Below, piece after piece: positions 25,109 through 35,087 of a stretch of 64,000 bases of DNA (its first letter is position 1; each line of letters begins with the position of its first letter). The notes beneath the pieces are model-generated. The model had not been told where the DNA came from and made no database searches. It was given only the letters and a program-made list of their open reading frames with translations. The stretch spans positions 1 through 64,000 of the forward strand of contig NZ_JAGOLP010000009.1 of the NCBI RefSeq assembly GCF_017994015.1, in the 5' to 3' direction. The stretch is from Ferrovibrio sp. (GTDB taxonomy: Bacteria; Pseudomonadota; Alphaproteobacteria; Ferrovibrionales; Ferrovibrionaceae). The position numbers were made by a program, and so were the translations under genes.

Positions 25109-26054
25109 CAAAGCCGCCAGCATAACATTGCTGCCCTGCACCGAGCCGGCCACCTGGGCTGCTGCGCAGGCGGCTTTGCGGCTGGAAACCCTGGAGCAAT
25201 GCTGGGCCTATGGCACGGCCGTGGCGCAGGTTTCGCGCACCCGGCCGGAACGCTGGCTAATTCAGGCCGGCGGGCAGGAAATCGGCCTGGTGCAGGCTTT
25301 CCGGCGTGATTTCGCCGGCCTGTTCAGCCTGGTGCGCATCCTGCGCGGCCCGCTTTTCCGCCCCGGCCTTGATCCAGCCTTGCGCCAGGCCGCCCTGGCG
25401 GCGGTGCGGACGCAGTATCGCGGCCAACGCCGGCTGTTATGGTGGCTGCCGGAACTGCCCGGCGGCAGCGAGGCCGAAGCCCTGATGCAGCGGCTGGGCC
25501 TGGCGCAGATGATAACCGGCTGGAGTTCTGTGCGGCTGGACCTGACACCGCCGCCCAATGCCCTGCGCAGCCATCTGGATGGCAAATGGCGCAATGCGCT
25601 GAAAGCCGCCGAGCGCAGCCCGCTGCTGATCGCGGAAAGCAGCGATCCGGCACAATTTGACGCCGTGATGCGGGCGCATGACGTGCAGCGAATCGAAAAA
25701 CGCTTTCTTGGCCCCGATGGCGCCTTCTACCGCGCTTTTGCCGCCGCCGCCGATCCCGCCCATGGCGAACAGGCGCATCTGTTCACCGCCAGCATCGGCA
25801 ACCGCCCGGTGGCCGGCATGCTGCTGCTGCGCCATGGCCGTGGCGCCACCTATGCCGCCGGCTGGAGCGGCGAAGCCGGTCGCCTGCTGCGCGCACATCA
25901 CCGCCTGCTGTGGCATGGCCTGCTGACGCTGAAAGCGCGCGGCGTGCAGCATTTTGACCTGGGCGGCGCCAATACCGAAGAGGGCGCCGGGGTGGCGCGA
26001 TTCAAGCTGGGGCTGAATGGCGAGGTATTCACGCTCGCCGGCAGCTATTTCTAG
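25098..26054 (+). CDS. FemAB-like / GNAT-type acyltransferase
   Basis: A 318-aa protein starting at the ATG that overlaps the restored stop of the PAS_5 gene (TGATG); the longer upstream frame is the shadow of that gene. It has the paired GNAT-like layout of FemAB/BioF2-type transferases: WLIQAGGQEIGLVQAF, LRGPLFRPGLD, the central KWRNALKAAERSPL and the C-terminal HFDLGGANTEEGAGVARFKLGLNGE. Members join amino acids or acyl groups to peptidoglycan, lipid or polysaccharide precursors, sometimes using aminoacyl-tRNA. The substrate here is unknown. Confidence 0.82.
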   Translation: MPDSKAASITLLPCTEPATWAAAQAALRLETLEQCWAYGTAVAQVSRTRPERWLIQAGGQEIGLVQAFRRDFAGLFSLVRILRGPLFRPGLDPALRQAALAAVRTQYRGQRRLLWWLPELPGGSEAEALMQRLGLAQMITGWSSVRLDLTPPPNALRSHLDGKWRNALKAAERSPLLIAESSDPAQFDAVMRAHDVQRIEKRFLGPDGAFYRAFAAAADPAHGEQAHLFTASIGNRPVAGMLLLRHGRGATYAAGWSGEAGRLLRAHHRLLWHGLLTLKARGVQHFDLGGANTEEGAGVARFKLGLNGEVFTLAGSYF

Positions 26055-26112
26055 CTGAATTGTGACAGTCAATCGAGTGTGACCCCCGCAACACGCGGCC
26101 TAAAAAATCACC

Positions 26113-26296
26113 AGAGGGGTCAATTTCTTCTTGCATCGGGGGGGAAATGGTCCCATACCCCCCTCTCGAAGACTGTTTGGAAAGTGGCGAATGGCCGCCG
26201 GTTGCTGTTTAGCATTGACCGGCCGGTACCACGGGGCTTTCCCAACAGTCTTTCTGCCGTCGGAGTTATCCGGGTTTCCGGATGGCCCGGTTTTTT
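26113..26296 (+). ncRNA. Structured 5' leader of speD with terminator-like hairpin (candidate riboregulator)
   Basis: Three elements precede speD. AGAGGGG (26113-26119) pairs with CCCCTCT (26160-26166). A 16-base arm at 26169-26184 (AAGACTGTTTGGAAAG) pairs with 26237-26252 in 15 of 16 positions and encloses a hairpin GCCGGT-TGCT/AGCA-ACCGGC (26197-26223). Finally CCGGG (26270-26274) pairs with CCCGG (26286-26290), followed by six T. The ribosome site and ATG at 26320 come just after. This order, a long receptor-like stem then a terminator, suggests attenuation or a riboswitch. No known class is recognised; it is a prediction from base pairing only. Confidence 0.5.
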
Positions 26297-26319
26297 CTAG
26301 ATGGTGGAGAGACCAGACA

Positions 26320-26759
26320 ATGACCAAGAACGCCGCCGCGCCCAAGCCGGCCCTGTACGAAGTTGCGGTTCAGCCCGAGGCCGCCGCCGAGGAAGAGCAT
26401 TTCATCAACAAGGATGGCATGCGTTATGCCGGCCAGCATCTGATCATTGATCTGTGGGGCGGCAAGAATCTCGACAATCTGGCCCTGGTGAAGCAGACGC
26501 TGACCGAAGCGGTGGAAGCCATTGGCGCCACCCTGCTGAACATCGACCTGCATCACTTCGAGCCGAATGGCGGCATCTCGGGCGTGGCCGTGTTGGCCGA
26601 GAGCCACATGTCGATCCATTCCTGGCCGGAAAAGGGCTATGCCGCGCTTGACGTGTTTGTCTGCGGCGATTGCCAGCCGGCGAAGGCGATCCCGGTGCTG
26701 CGCCGCGCCTTCCTGCCCGACAATATCCAATGCACCGAACTGAAGCGGGGTTTGATTCT

Positions 26760-26763
<4 letters not shown>
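26320..26763 (+). CDS. speD: S-adenosylmethionine decarboxylase proenzyme
   Basis: A 147-aa prokaryotic class 1B AdoMetDC that makes decarboxylated SAM for spermidine synthesis. The self-cleavage and active-site region is ESHMSIHSWPE: Glu94-Ser95 is the expected cleavage point producing a pyruvoyl group, with His100 and Cys115 at the family spacing. I chose the ATG at 26320 after GGAGAG; the frame is open further upstream, but that segment is the structured leader. The stop overlaps the GTG start of speE, so the two are translationally coupled. The N-terminal 30 residues extend beyond Bacillus homologues. Confidence 0.94.
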
Positions 26764-27623
<860 letters not shown>

Positions 27624-27650
27624 GCCAGACGCCACGAGCGTGTTGAATGA

Positions 27651-27681
27651 CGGCGGCCGGGCAACCGGCCGCCGTTTTTTT
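27651..27681 (+). terminator. Terminator of the speDE operon
   Basis: CGGCGGCCGG and CCGGCCGCCG form a perfect 10-bp stem with a GCAA tetraloop, followed by seven T. It separates speE from the methyltransferase gene. Confidence 0.95.
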
Positions 27682-27699
27682 GTTGCTGAAGGGGGACCG

Positions 27700-28368
27700 G
27701 TGGGCGCGCAGAGCGAGGAAGCCAAGCTGCCGCAGGGCTGGCACAATTACTACACCGAGAAGCGCATCACGCATCAATGGCTGCAAGTGCATCTGATGCG
27801 TGACCTGCCGGTGCAGCATGTGGTGGAGATCGGGCCGCATCTCGGCGTGGTCAGCGCCTTGCTGGCCACCGCCGGCTATCGTGTCACCACAGTGGATATT
27901 GAAGCCCGCGCCGCCGGCATCGGCGTGGAGCGTCATATCACCGCCGATATCCGCCATATCGACAGCGCTGCATTGCCCGGCGATGCCGATGTCATTCTTT
28001 GCTGCGAAACGCTGGAGCATATCCCCTGGGCCGAAACCGGCGCCGTGCTGAACAAGCTGGCGGCAACGCGGATTCCCTGGCTGGTGCTGTCAGTACCCTA
28101 TGAAGGTACCCAGATCGGCTTCAATTTCTACTGGAACCGCTATACCGCGCGGCGCCGCAGCTTTTTCCGCAAATTCCGCTCGCGCAAGGATTTCCCAGCC
28201 ACCGACCCGCATGACTGGCATACCCATAAATGGGAAGTCGGCTTCAAGGGCTACAGCGTCGAGGCGCTGGAGGCGCATCTGCGCCAGCATGGCTGGCAGC
28301 CGGAACGGCGTGAATTCACCGATGGTTGCCGCTCGATCTTCCTGGTCTGCCGCAATCGCACCACCTGA
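27700..28368 (+). CDS. Class I SAM-dependent methyltransferase
   Basis: I chose the GTG at 27700, preceded by AGGGGG, because the longer frame runs back through the speDE terminator. The 222-aa protein has motif I VVEIGPHLGVVSALL, motif II VTTVDIE and motif IV DVILCCETLEHIPW of Rossmann-fold methyltransferases. A basic stretch (RYTARRRSFFRKFRSRK) follows, then HDWHTHKWEVGFKGYSVEALEAHL, similar to methyltransferases acting on sugars or lipids (type 11/12). The substrate is unknown. It is an isolated gene converging on pheT. Confidence 0.83.
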   Translation: MGAQSEEAKLPQGWHNYYTEKRITHQWLQVHLMRDLPVQHVVEIGPHLGVVSALLATAGYRVTTVDIEARAAGIGVERHITADIRHIDSAALPGDADVILCCETLEHIPWAETGAVLNKLAATRIPWLVLSVPYEGTQIGFNFYWNRYTARRRSFFRKFRSRKDFPATDPHDWHTHKWEVGFKGYSVEALEAHLRQHGWQPERREFTDGCRSIFLVCRNRTT

Positions 28369-28394
28369 TCGTCATGCCAGCGCATGACGATCAG
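28365..28394. terminator. Perfect hairpin between convergent genes
   Basis: CTGATCGTCATGC and GCATGACGATCAG form a perfect 13-bp stem with a CAGC loop. The left arm includes the stop codon of the methyltransferase gene. There is no T run on either side, so if it ends transcription it does so in a non-classical, two-way manner. Confidence 0.45.
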
Positions 28395-28404
28395 GCGTAG
28401 TGCC

Positions 28405-30816
28405 TTAGCCGCGCAGCACGGCGCCGCAAGCCTTGGCGGCGGCGGCAACGATCTTCTGGCCCACGGCATCGATTTCTGCATCCGTCAATGTGCGTTCGCG
28501 CGGCTCCAGCCGCACCGAAAGCGCCACCGACTTTTTGCCCGGCTCGATGCCGGTGCCGGCAAACACGTCAAATACCGCAACACGAGCGATAAGCGCCTTC
28601 TCGGCACCGCGCACGGCGCGCGTGAGCGTATCCGCCGCCACCGCCTGATCGACGATGAAGGCGAAGTCGCGCTCGACAGCGGGGAATTCAGACAGTTTGA
28701 GCGCCGGCTTGGAGCGGCCTGCCTTGCCGCGTGCCGCCGGCACACGATCCAGAAACACTTCAAAGCCGACCAGCGGCCCCTTGGCATCCAATGCCTTGAG
28801 CACACGCGGATGCAATTCGCCGAATTGCGCCAGCACGGTTTTGGGGCCTAGCCGCAGCGTGCCGGAGCGGCCGGGGTGATACCAGCCCGGCGCACCATCC
28901 ATCACTTGCAGGCTTTCCACCGGCAGGCCGGCAGCCGCCAGCGCCGCAATGGCATCGGCCTTGGCATCATAGGCATCCACGGCGCGCGGCTTTTCGCGCC
29001 AATGGCGTGGACCGCTCTGGCCGCGCCTGATGCCGGTGGCAACAAAAGCCTGGCCCTCCGGCGTGGCATCGGCGAATTGCGGCCCAACCTCGAACAAGGC
29101 CAGATCGTTGAAGCCGCGATCCATGTTGCGTCGCGCCGCCGCCACCAGTCCGGGCAGGATCGATGGCCGCATCGCATCCATATCGGCGCTGATCGGATTG
29201 ACCAACAGCAGATCGGCGCCGCCGCCGCCAAACAGCACCGCCTCCTCGCGTTTGATGAAGGAATAGGTCACTGCCTCCACCAGCCCGCGCGCGGCAATGG
29301 CGCGCCGGGTCTGGCGCAGGCGGCGCTGCGCCGCATTCACTGCCGGCAGCGGCACAGCGCGCAACGGCGGCAACGGCTCGGCCGGGATATGCTCAAAACC
29401 GGCCAAGCGGGCAATCTCTTCCACCAGATCGGCTTCGCCATCGATATCCGGGCGCCAGGACGGCACATCAACCTGGATCAGCGCGCCGTCATCCTTCACG
29501 CCGAAGCCGAGCGCAGCCAGCAATTCGGCCTGTCGCTGGCGCGGCAGATCGAAGCCGACCAGACCGAGCAGGCGGCCCGGGCGCAACGCCACGCGCTTCT
29601 GCCAGGCCGGTTCCTGGCCGGCAATCACCAGTTCGGAAGCCTCGCCGCCGCAAAGCTGCTGGATCAGCCGGGTGGCGATCTCGGCGCCATCGAGCAGGAA
29701 GGCCGGATCAACGCCGCGCTCAAACCGATGCCGCGCATCGGAATGGATACCCAGCTTGCGGCCGGTCTTGGCGGTGCGTTCCGGGTCGAACCAGGCGCAT
29801 TCCAGAAACACATTCACGGTTTCCGCCGAGCAGCCGGAATGTTCGCCGCCCATCACGCCGCCAATGCCTTCCGGCCCGGCCGCATCGGCGATCACCGTCA
29901 TGGTGTCGTCGAGGGTATATTCCTTGCCATCCAGCGCCAGCAGCTTTTCGCCCGGGCTTGCCAGCCGGGCCACGATATCGCCCTGCACCTTGTCGGCATC
30001 GAACACATGCAGCGGGCGGCCGAGATCATAGGTGATGTAGTTGGTGACATCGACCAGGGCCGAGATCGGACGCAGGCCGATGGCCTTGAGCCGGCGTTGC
30101 AGCCAGACCGGCGACGGGCCGTTCTTAACATTGCGGATCAGGCGGCCGACAAATTGCGCGCAGGCATCCTGGGCCTCGGCCGGCAATTCGCGCCGCACCT
30201 TGATCGGGCTGGCAAAGCTGCCCGGCACCTTGCTGGTATCCAGCGGCTTGAGCGTGCCGAGGCCGGCAGCGGCGAGATCGCGGGCAATGCCGCGCACGCC
30301 CAGGCAATCACCGCGATTGGGCGTCAGCTTGATCTCGATCACCGGATCGTCGAGGCCGATCACGGAGGCGAATGGCACACCAACCGGCGTATCCGCTGGC
30401 AGGTCGATGATGCCCTCGTGGTCATCCGACAGGCCCATTTCGCGTTCCGAACACAGCATGCCGTTGGACGCCACGCCACGGATGGTGGCGGCCTTGAGCA
30501 GCAGGTCGATGCCGGGAACGGTGGAGCCCACGGGCGCGAACACGCCGATTATGCCGGCGCGCGCATTCGGTGCGCCGCACACCACCTGCATGGTTTCAGC
30601 ACCAGCGCCGGTTTCCACCACGCAGACGCGCAGCTTGTCGGCATTGGGATGCGGCTCGGCCTTGACCACGCGGCCGGTGACGAAGGGCTTGTAGAGCGCC
30701 GCCGGGTCGGTGATGCCTTCCACTTCCAGGCCGAGCGCGGTGAGCTTTTCGGCAATGGTATCGAGCGGGGCGGTGGTCTCAAGATGATCCTTGAGCCAGG
30801 ACAACGTGAATTTCAT
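28405..30816 (-). CDS. pheT: Phenylalanine--tRNA ligase beta subunit
   Basis: The 803-aa large subunit of the alpha2-beta2 synthetase charging tRNA-Phe. It has the N-terminal tRNA-binding (EMAP-like) domain ([20 protein letters not shown]), the B3/B4 editing region ([41 protein letters not shown]), B5 ([18 protein letters not shown]), and a C-terminal anticodon-binding FDX domain ([12 protein letters not shown]). Length is typical. The start ATG overlaps the stop of pheS by 4 bases. Confidence 0.97.
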   Translation of the reverse strand: MKFTLSWLKDHLETTAPLDTIAEKLTALGLEVEGITDPAALYKPFVTGRVVKAEPHPNADKLRVCVVETGAGAETMQVVCGAPNARAGIIGVFAPVGSTVPGIDLLLKAATIRGVASNGMLCSEREMGLSDDHEGIIDLPADTPVGVPFASVIGLDDPVIEIKLTPNRGDCLGVRGIARDLAAAGLGTLKPLDTSKVPGSFASPIKVRRELPAEAQDACAQFVGRLIRNVKNGPSPVWLQRRLKAIGLRPISALVDVTNYITYDLGRPLHVFDADKVQGDIVARLASPGEKLLALDGKEYTLDDTMTVIADAAGPEGIGGVMGGEHSGCSAETVNVFLECAWFDPERTAKTGRKLGIHSDARHRFERGVDPAFLLDGAEIATRLIQQLCGGEASELVIAGQEPAWQKRVALRPGRLLGLVGFDLPRQRQAELLAALGFGVKDDGALIQVDVPSWRPDIDGEADLVEEIARLAGFEHIPAEPLPPLRAVPLPAVNAAQRRLRQTRRAIAARGLVEAVTYSFIKREEAVLFGGGGADLLLVNPISADMDAMRPSILPGLVAAARRNMDRGFNDLALFEVGPQFADATPEGQAFVATGIRRGQSGPRHWREKPRAVDAYDAKADAIAALAAAGLPVESLQVMDGAPGWYHPGRSGTLRLGPKTVLAQFGELHPRVLKALDAKGPLVGFEVFLDRVPAARGKAGRSKPALKLSEFPAVERDFAFIVDQAVAADTLTRAVRGAEKALIARVAVFDVFAGTGIEPGKKSVALSVRLEPRERTLTDAEIDAVGQKIVAAAAKACGAVLRG

Positions 30817-31895
30817 CTGGCAATCCCCTGGCCAAGAGACGGCATGTCGAGCGGCAGGAAGCCGTAATGCTTCAGCCAGCGCAGGTCGGAATCAAAAAAC
30901 GCGCGCAAATCAGGGATGCCGTATTTCAGCATCGCGATGCGATCAATACCCATGCCCCAGGCAAAGCCCTGCCATTCATTCGGATCGAGGCCGCAATGCT
31001 CCAGCACCTTGCGATGCACCATGCCGCAGCCGAGGATTTCCAGCCAGTCATCGCCTTCGCCGACGCGCAATTCGCCGCCCTTGCGGCTGCAATTGATATC
31101 CACCTCGGCGCCCGGTTCCACAAACGGGAAATAGCTCGGGCGGAAACGCATTTTCACATTGTCGGTTTCGAAGAACGCCTTGCAGAATTCCACCAGCACG
31201 CCCTTGAGATGGCCCATATGCGTGCTGCGGTCGATCACCAGACCTTCGATCTGGTGAAACATCGGCGTATGGGTCATGTCATAGTCGCTGCGATAGGTGC
31301 GGCCCGGCACAGCGATGCGATAGGGCGGCGGTCCGGCACGCATGGTGCGAATCTGCACCGGCGAGGTATGCGTGCGCAGCACGATCTCGTCGCGATCCGG
31401 TGCGTTGGGCAGATAGAAAGTATCCTGCATCTGCCGCGCCGGATGCGCCGGCGGCATGTTCAGTGCGGTGAAATTATGGAAGCCGTCTTCAATATCCGGC
31501 CCCTCGGCGATGGTGAAACCCATGCCGGCAAAGATTTCGGTGATTTCATCCACCACCTGGCTGATCGGATGGATGCGGCCCTGCGCTTCGGCGCCTTCAT
31601 TCAATGGCAGCGTCATATCCAGCGTTTCGGCAGCCAGGCGGGCATTGATTGCCGCATCCTGCAACACATTGCGACGCGCCTCGATGGCGCCGGATAGACT
31701 GTCCTTGATGGCATTGAGCTGCGCCGCGCGCGCCTTGCGCTCGTCTGGCGCCAGGCTGCCCAGCTCTTTCAGCGCGGCACTGAGCCAGCCCTTTTTGCCC
31801 AGCACATCGATGCGCGCCTGTTCCAGCGCCTCGGGCGCGGTTGCCTCGATCACGGCGCGCTCGGCGGCGGCGGCAAGGCTGGCAATATCGGTCAT
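30813..31895 (-). CDS. pheS: Phenylalanine--tRNA ligase alpha subunit
   Basis: The 360-aa catalytic subunit. An N-terminal coiled-coil of about 85 residues precedes the class II core with motif 2 ([12 protein letters not shown] and [19 protein letters not shown]) and motif 3 ([18 protein letters not shown]). The motif GFAWG is the family signature with Ala at the position affecting Phe side-chain selectivity. It follows rplT after a terminator-like hairpin, the classic rpmI-rplT-pheST order. Confidence 0.97.
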   Translation of the reverse strand: MTDIASLAAAAERAVIEATAPEALEQARIDVLGKKGWLSAALKELGSLAPDERKARAAQLNAIKDSLSGAIEARRNVLQDAAINARLAAETLDMTLPLNEGAEAQGRIHPISQVVDEITEIFAGMGFTIAEGPDIEDGFHNFTALNMPPAHPARQMQDTFYLPNAPDRDEIVLRTHTSPVQIRTMRAGPPPYRIAVPGRTYRSDYDMTHTPMFHQIEGLVIDRSTHMGHLKGVLVEFCKAFFETDNVKMRFRPSYFPFVEPGAEVDINCSRKGGELRVGEGDDWLEILGCGMVHRKVLEHCGLDPNEWQGFAWGMGIDRIAMLKYGIPDLRAFFDSDLRWLKHYGFLPLDMPSLGQGIAR

Positions 31896-31944
31896 GGCAT
31901 CACCTGTTGATGGGAATCGGATAAATCAAAGCTGCGGCGCAAAT

Positions 31945-31976
31945 ACAAAAAGGGGGCCGTTGGGTAACGGCCCCCT
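31945..31976 (-). terminator. Hairpin with T run between rplT and pheS
   Basis: On the minus strand GGGGGCCGTT and AACGGCCCCC form a 10-bp stem with an ACCC loop and a T run follows (TTTTTGTATTTG). It ends the ribosomal transcript or attenuates read-through into pheST, as in other bacteria; no Phe-rich leader peptide was found before pheS. Confidence 0.85.
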
Positions 31977-32014
31977 GATCGCATGCGTCGATACTGTATT
32001 CGAGTGCGAGCCGG

Positions 32015-32383
32015 TCAGGCCGCCTGGGCGGGAAGCGCGGCCTTGGCCTGCTCCACCAGGGCGGTGAAAGCCTCAGGCTGCGTCACGGCGAGATCGGCGA
32101 GCACCTTGCGGTCCACCTCGATGCCGGCCAGCTTGAGGCCGTTGATAAATCGACCGTAGGTCAGGCCCTGCTCACGCACAGCGGCGTTGATACGCTGGAT
32201 CCACAGCGCGCGGAAATCACGCTTGCGGGCGCGACGGTCGCGATACGCATAGCGCATCGCATGTTCGACCTTCTCGATCGCAACGCGGAAGGCACTATTG
32301 CCACGGCCACGGAAACCCTTCGCGGCCTTGATGATTTTCTTATGCTTGGCATGAGCGGCTACGCCGCGCTTAACACGAGCCAT
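32015..32383 (-). CDS. rplT: 50S ribosomal protein L20
   Basis: The 122-aa protein starts [24 protein letters not shown] and contains the [23 protein letters not shown] core that binds 23S rRNA domain II and directs early 50S assembly. It lies 12 bases after rpmI. Length and sequence are typical for Alphaproteobacteria. Confidence 0.98.
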   Translation of the reverse strand: MARVKRGVAAHAKHKKIIKAAKGFRGRGNSAFRVAIEKVEHAMRYAYRDRRARKRDFRALWIQRINAAVREQGLTYGRFINGLKLAGIEVDRKVLADLAVTQPEAFTALVEQAKAALPAQAA

Positions 32384-32395
32384 TTCAGCGCCTCC

Positions 32396-32593
32396 TTAAC
32401 CGGCGAGCCAGTATTTGCGGATCTTGCGGGCATCACCCTCAAACACCATCTCGGTGCCGCGATGCTCACGGATCTGCTTATTGGTGCGCTTGATCATGCC
32501 GTGCCGCTTGCCCGCCTGGGCGCGCTTCACTTTTCCGGTGGCGGTCAGCTTGAAACGCTTCTTCGCCCCGCTCTTGGTCTTCAACTTGGGCAT
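32396..32593 (-). CDS. rpmI: 50S ribosomal protein L35
   Basis: The 65-aa protein begins [20 protein letters not shown] at the ATG 32593, preceded by GGAGG; an upstream ATG at 32626 would add 11 residues not seen in the family. It ends [19 protein letters not shown]. infC, often upstream, is not in this window. Confidence 0.97.
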   Translation of the reverse strand: MPKLKTKSGAKKRFKLTATGKVKRAQAGKRHGMIKRTNKQIREHRGTEMVFEGDARKIRKYWLAG

Positions 32594-33201
32594 TTTGCGA
32601 TAACCTCCGATAAGGAAGAATGACATTCTAGGCAGACACGGCAGCCCTAATAGCCGGAACGCCCGATAGAGGCGCGGGTTTTAGCGGCCATTGCCGGCAA
32701 TTGCAAGGCAGCAAAACCTGCCTTGGCGCAGTTATCGCCGGCTATGTTGCCGCAGGGCATCAGGGGCTGAGTCGTTAACGATCCAGGCCCTGGGCGCCAG
32801 CGGCTCGCTTTGCCCCCCTCTTTGGGCGGATCATCGCGCCCGAGTCTCGGCCCGGAAAAATCAATATCTTGAGAATCAGCGCCAAACCGGGCCGGCCGAA
32901 CCGGCCGACCAGGCCGGGCTTGTGGATAAGGCAGCGCGATTCCGCCCGTTTAGCAGGCTGCATAGATTCTATGCATAAAAATAATTCCTTGCATTTCAAT
33001 ATTTTATCTCTATTTGTAGAGTGTGGCAAACAGGCCGTGTAGCTAAAATGTCACACCCTAGTTTTCGCACTTGCAAAAGCCGGATGGGCGGGTAGTATCC
33101 CCGGGTTCGCGGCCTCCCGCCGGGAAGCTCCCGCACCAAATCCGCTACCATGTCGCAGCACTATACACTGCGGCTGGGGGTGGATTTTCGCCCGGTCAAG
33201 G
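32594..33201. other. Intergenic region between rpmI and the DEAD-box gene
   Basis: This 608-base region contains no gene I can support. It carries AAGGCAG/CTGCCTT (32705-32724), a perfect 17-base palindrome at 32959-32975, an AT-rich stretch near 32975-33020 that may hold promoters, and a GC-rich hairpin near 33100-33125 (CGGCCTCCCGCCGGGAAG). The left part is presumably the rpmI-rplT leader, where L20 autoregulation would be expected, though I cannot identify the binding structure. Confidence 0.45.
32959..32975. promoter_or_regulatory. Operator-like palindrome
   Basis: TGCATAGATTCTATGCA is a perfect 8-1-8 inverted repeat in an AT-rich stretch, upstream of the DEAD-box gene and far upstream of rpmI on the other strand. 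Its form suggests a dimeric regulator, but the protein is unknown. Confidence 0.4.
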
Positions 33202-33981
33202 ATGATCGTGTTAACCAAAGATTGTCGAACGATGTTGAACGCCTCTTTCTCGCAGCTCGACCTGGTAGAACCGATTCAGCGCGCCCTGGCAGCCGAAAAG
33301 CACCAGGCGCCGACGGCCATCCAGGCCAAAGCCATCCCTCACCTGCTCCAGGGCCGAGACCTGCTCGGCCAGGCGGAAGCGGGTGCTGGCAAGACCGTCG
33401 CTTTCACGCTGCCGATCTTGCAGCATCTCTCGATCGACCGGCACCCGGCCGGGGCGCGCAAGGCGCGTGCCCTGGTGCTGACGCCGGCGCGTGAGCGTGT
33501 CACCCATATCCACGAAAGCTTCCGCGCTTATGGCCGCTTTGTGCGCCTGAGCCAGGCCACCGTGTATGAAGGCCCCGGCAAGGCCGCGCAGGCGCAGGCT
33601 TTGGCGCGCGGCATTGATATTGTGATCGGCACCCCCGGCCGCGTGGTGGAACTGATTAATGCCGGCCAGCTTGAACTGAACAAGCTGGAAATCCTGGTGC
33701 TGGATGAAGCGGATCGCATGCTCGATCTCGGCCTCACCGCCGAGTTGAAGGCGATTTTTGAAGCCGCGCCGAGCGAACGCCAGACCATCGTGTTTGCCAC
33801 CACACTGCCGGCCGAGATCAAGCAGCTGGCCGATAGCCTGCTGACCGATCCGGTCACCGTGTGGGCCAATCCGCCGGCGCCGCGCCTGATCACCACGGCA
33901 CAATCCGCCCGTATCCGCGAACTGGAAGCGCGCCGCCGCGTGCGTGACCTGTTACCCGAGCGTATTGCCGGCCGCCGCTGA
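33202..33981 (+). CDS. DEAD/DEAH-box protein with only the first RecA domain
   Basis: A 259-aa protein with the N-terminal half of a DEAD-box RNA helicase: Q-motif region HQAPTAIQAKAIP, Walker A as AEAGAGKT (58-65, usually AQTGxGKT), PARE in place of PTRE, TPGR, and DEAD at 168-171. Motif III reads ATT instead of SAT. The whole helicase C-terminal domain with motifs IV-VI is missing; after a short charged tail the frame stops before the next gene. ATG 33232 is an alternative start. Without the second domain unwinding is unlikely, so it may be a remnant or a non-helicase ATPase. Confidence 0.8.
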   Translation: MIVLTKDCRTMLNASFSQLDLVEPIQRALAAEKHQAPTAIQAKAIPHLLQGRDLLGQAEAGAGKTVAFTLPILQHLSIDRHPAGARKARALVLTPARERVTHIHESFRAYGRFVRLSQATVYEGPGKAAQAQALARGIDIVIGTPGRVVELINAGQLELNKLEILVLDEADRMLDLGLTAELKAIFEAAPSERQTIVFATTLPAEIKQLADSLLTDPVTVWANPPAPRLITTAQSARIRELEARRRVRDLLPERIAGRR

Positions 33982-34015
33982 TCCGGCGGCCCAAAGACAC
34001 AAGGCTGCCCGGGCG

Positions 34016-35005
34016 ATGAGCGGCAAATTACGCCTTTCCATCGTTGGCTATGGCATCATGGGCGAGCGCCTGCTGCGTGCGGCGCTCGATCATGCTGCCG
34101 ATTTTGTCTCAATCAGTGGTGTGTGGGACCCCTCAGCCGATGCCATGGCGCGGCTGGGGCGAGACTTGCCGCAGGTGAAGCAGGCGCAGTCTGCCGCCGC
34201 CTTGCTGGACAATGCCGATGTGCTCTATGTCGCCTCGCCGCCGGCCAGCCATCTCGGTTATGTCGGCGCCGCACTTGATCGTGGCCTGGCGGTGTTCTGC
34301 GAGAAGCCCTTCGCCATCGATGTGGCCGAAGCCCAGGCTTTCCTGGATCAGCACGGCCCGCGGACCAGCCGCATTGCGGTGAATTTCCCCTTTGCTTCCT
34401 CGCTGGGCGTGCAGCAACTGCGCGCCTGGCTGGCCGAGGATGCTATCGGCCAGCCTGAACGACTCGCCATCGAAGTCGGCTTCGCACATTGGCCACGGCC
34501 CTGGCAGATGGATGCCGAAAGCTGGCTTGACCGCCGGCAGCAGGGCGGCTTTGTCCGCGAAGTTGTATCGCATTTCCTGTTCCTGGCCTCGCGACTCGGC
34601 GGCCAGCTCGAATTGCTGCCCGGCCATCAAGTCAGCTATCCGCAAGCCGACCTGAGTGAGCGCAGCCTGAGCGCCAGCCTGCGCGCCGGCGATTTGCCGC
34701 TGAGCTTGCAGGGTGCTGTGGGCAGCACCGACAAGCCAGACCATAACCTGTTCACCCTGACCGGGCCGCGCGGCGCCATCCGGTTGCGTGACTGGGCGGT
34801 TGCCGAACGCCAGGATGCCGCCGGCCATTGGCAGCCGGCGCCCGATGCCATGCCCAACGAGAAGGCGCGGCCACTGGTTTTGCGCCACCAGCTTGAAAAA
34901 CTGGCCCGCCTGAGCCGGGGCGAAGCCGAAACCGGTTTTCCGCTGGCCAGCGCAGCCGAGGCATTTGCCGTGCAGCGAGTGGTAGAGACCCTGCTGAAGG
35001 GCTGA
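34016..35005 (+). CDS. Gfo/Idh/MocA family oxidoreductase
   Basis: A 329-aa NAD(P)-dependent dehydrogenase. The Rossmann start is LRLSIVGYGIMGERLLRAAL, the EKP motif is CEKPFAIDVAEA and the C-terminal alpha/beta substrate domain follows (SHFLFLASRLGGQLELLP). Start ATG 34016 gives the usual N-terminus; an upstream in-frame ATG at 33944 lies within the DEAD-box gene. Family members oxidise or reduce sugars, inositols or bile pigments; the substrate here is not predictable. Confidence 0.9.
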   Translation: MSGKLRLSIVGYGIMGERLLRAALDHAADFVSISGVWDPSADAMARLGRDLPQVKQAQSAAALLDNADVLYVASPPASHLGYVGAALDRGLAVFCEKPFAIDVAEAQAFLDQHGPRTSRIAVNFPFASSLGVQQLRAWLAEDAIGQPERLAIEVGFAHWPRPWQMDAESWLDRRQQGGFVREVVSHFLFLASRLGGQLELLPGHQVSYPQADLSERSLSASLRAGDLPLSLQGAVGSTDKPDHNLFTLTGPRGAIRLRDWAVAERQDAAGHWQPAPDAMPNEKARPLVLRHQLEKLARLSRGEAETGFPLASAAEAFAVQRVVETLLKG

Positions 35006-35087
35006 GCAAAGCCTATTTTTACTTCACGCTTGCGCCACCTCGCCGCCGCCGCCAGACTACGACAGGGGGCAACGAATCGGCGGCAGA

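Noticed and set aside
26131..26319. N-terminal extension of speD through the in-frame upstream region.
   Set aside because: The segment corresponds to a GC-rich structured leader with a terminator-like stem, has no family similarity, and a good ribosome site precedes the ATG at 26320.
28876..30867. A 663-codon open frame on the plus strand opposite pheT.
   Set aside because: It is antisense to a clearly conserved gene; the composition (His/Arg/Gln/Ala-rich) is what high-GC reverse frames give, and there is no domain signature.
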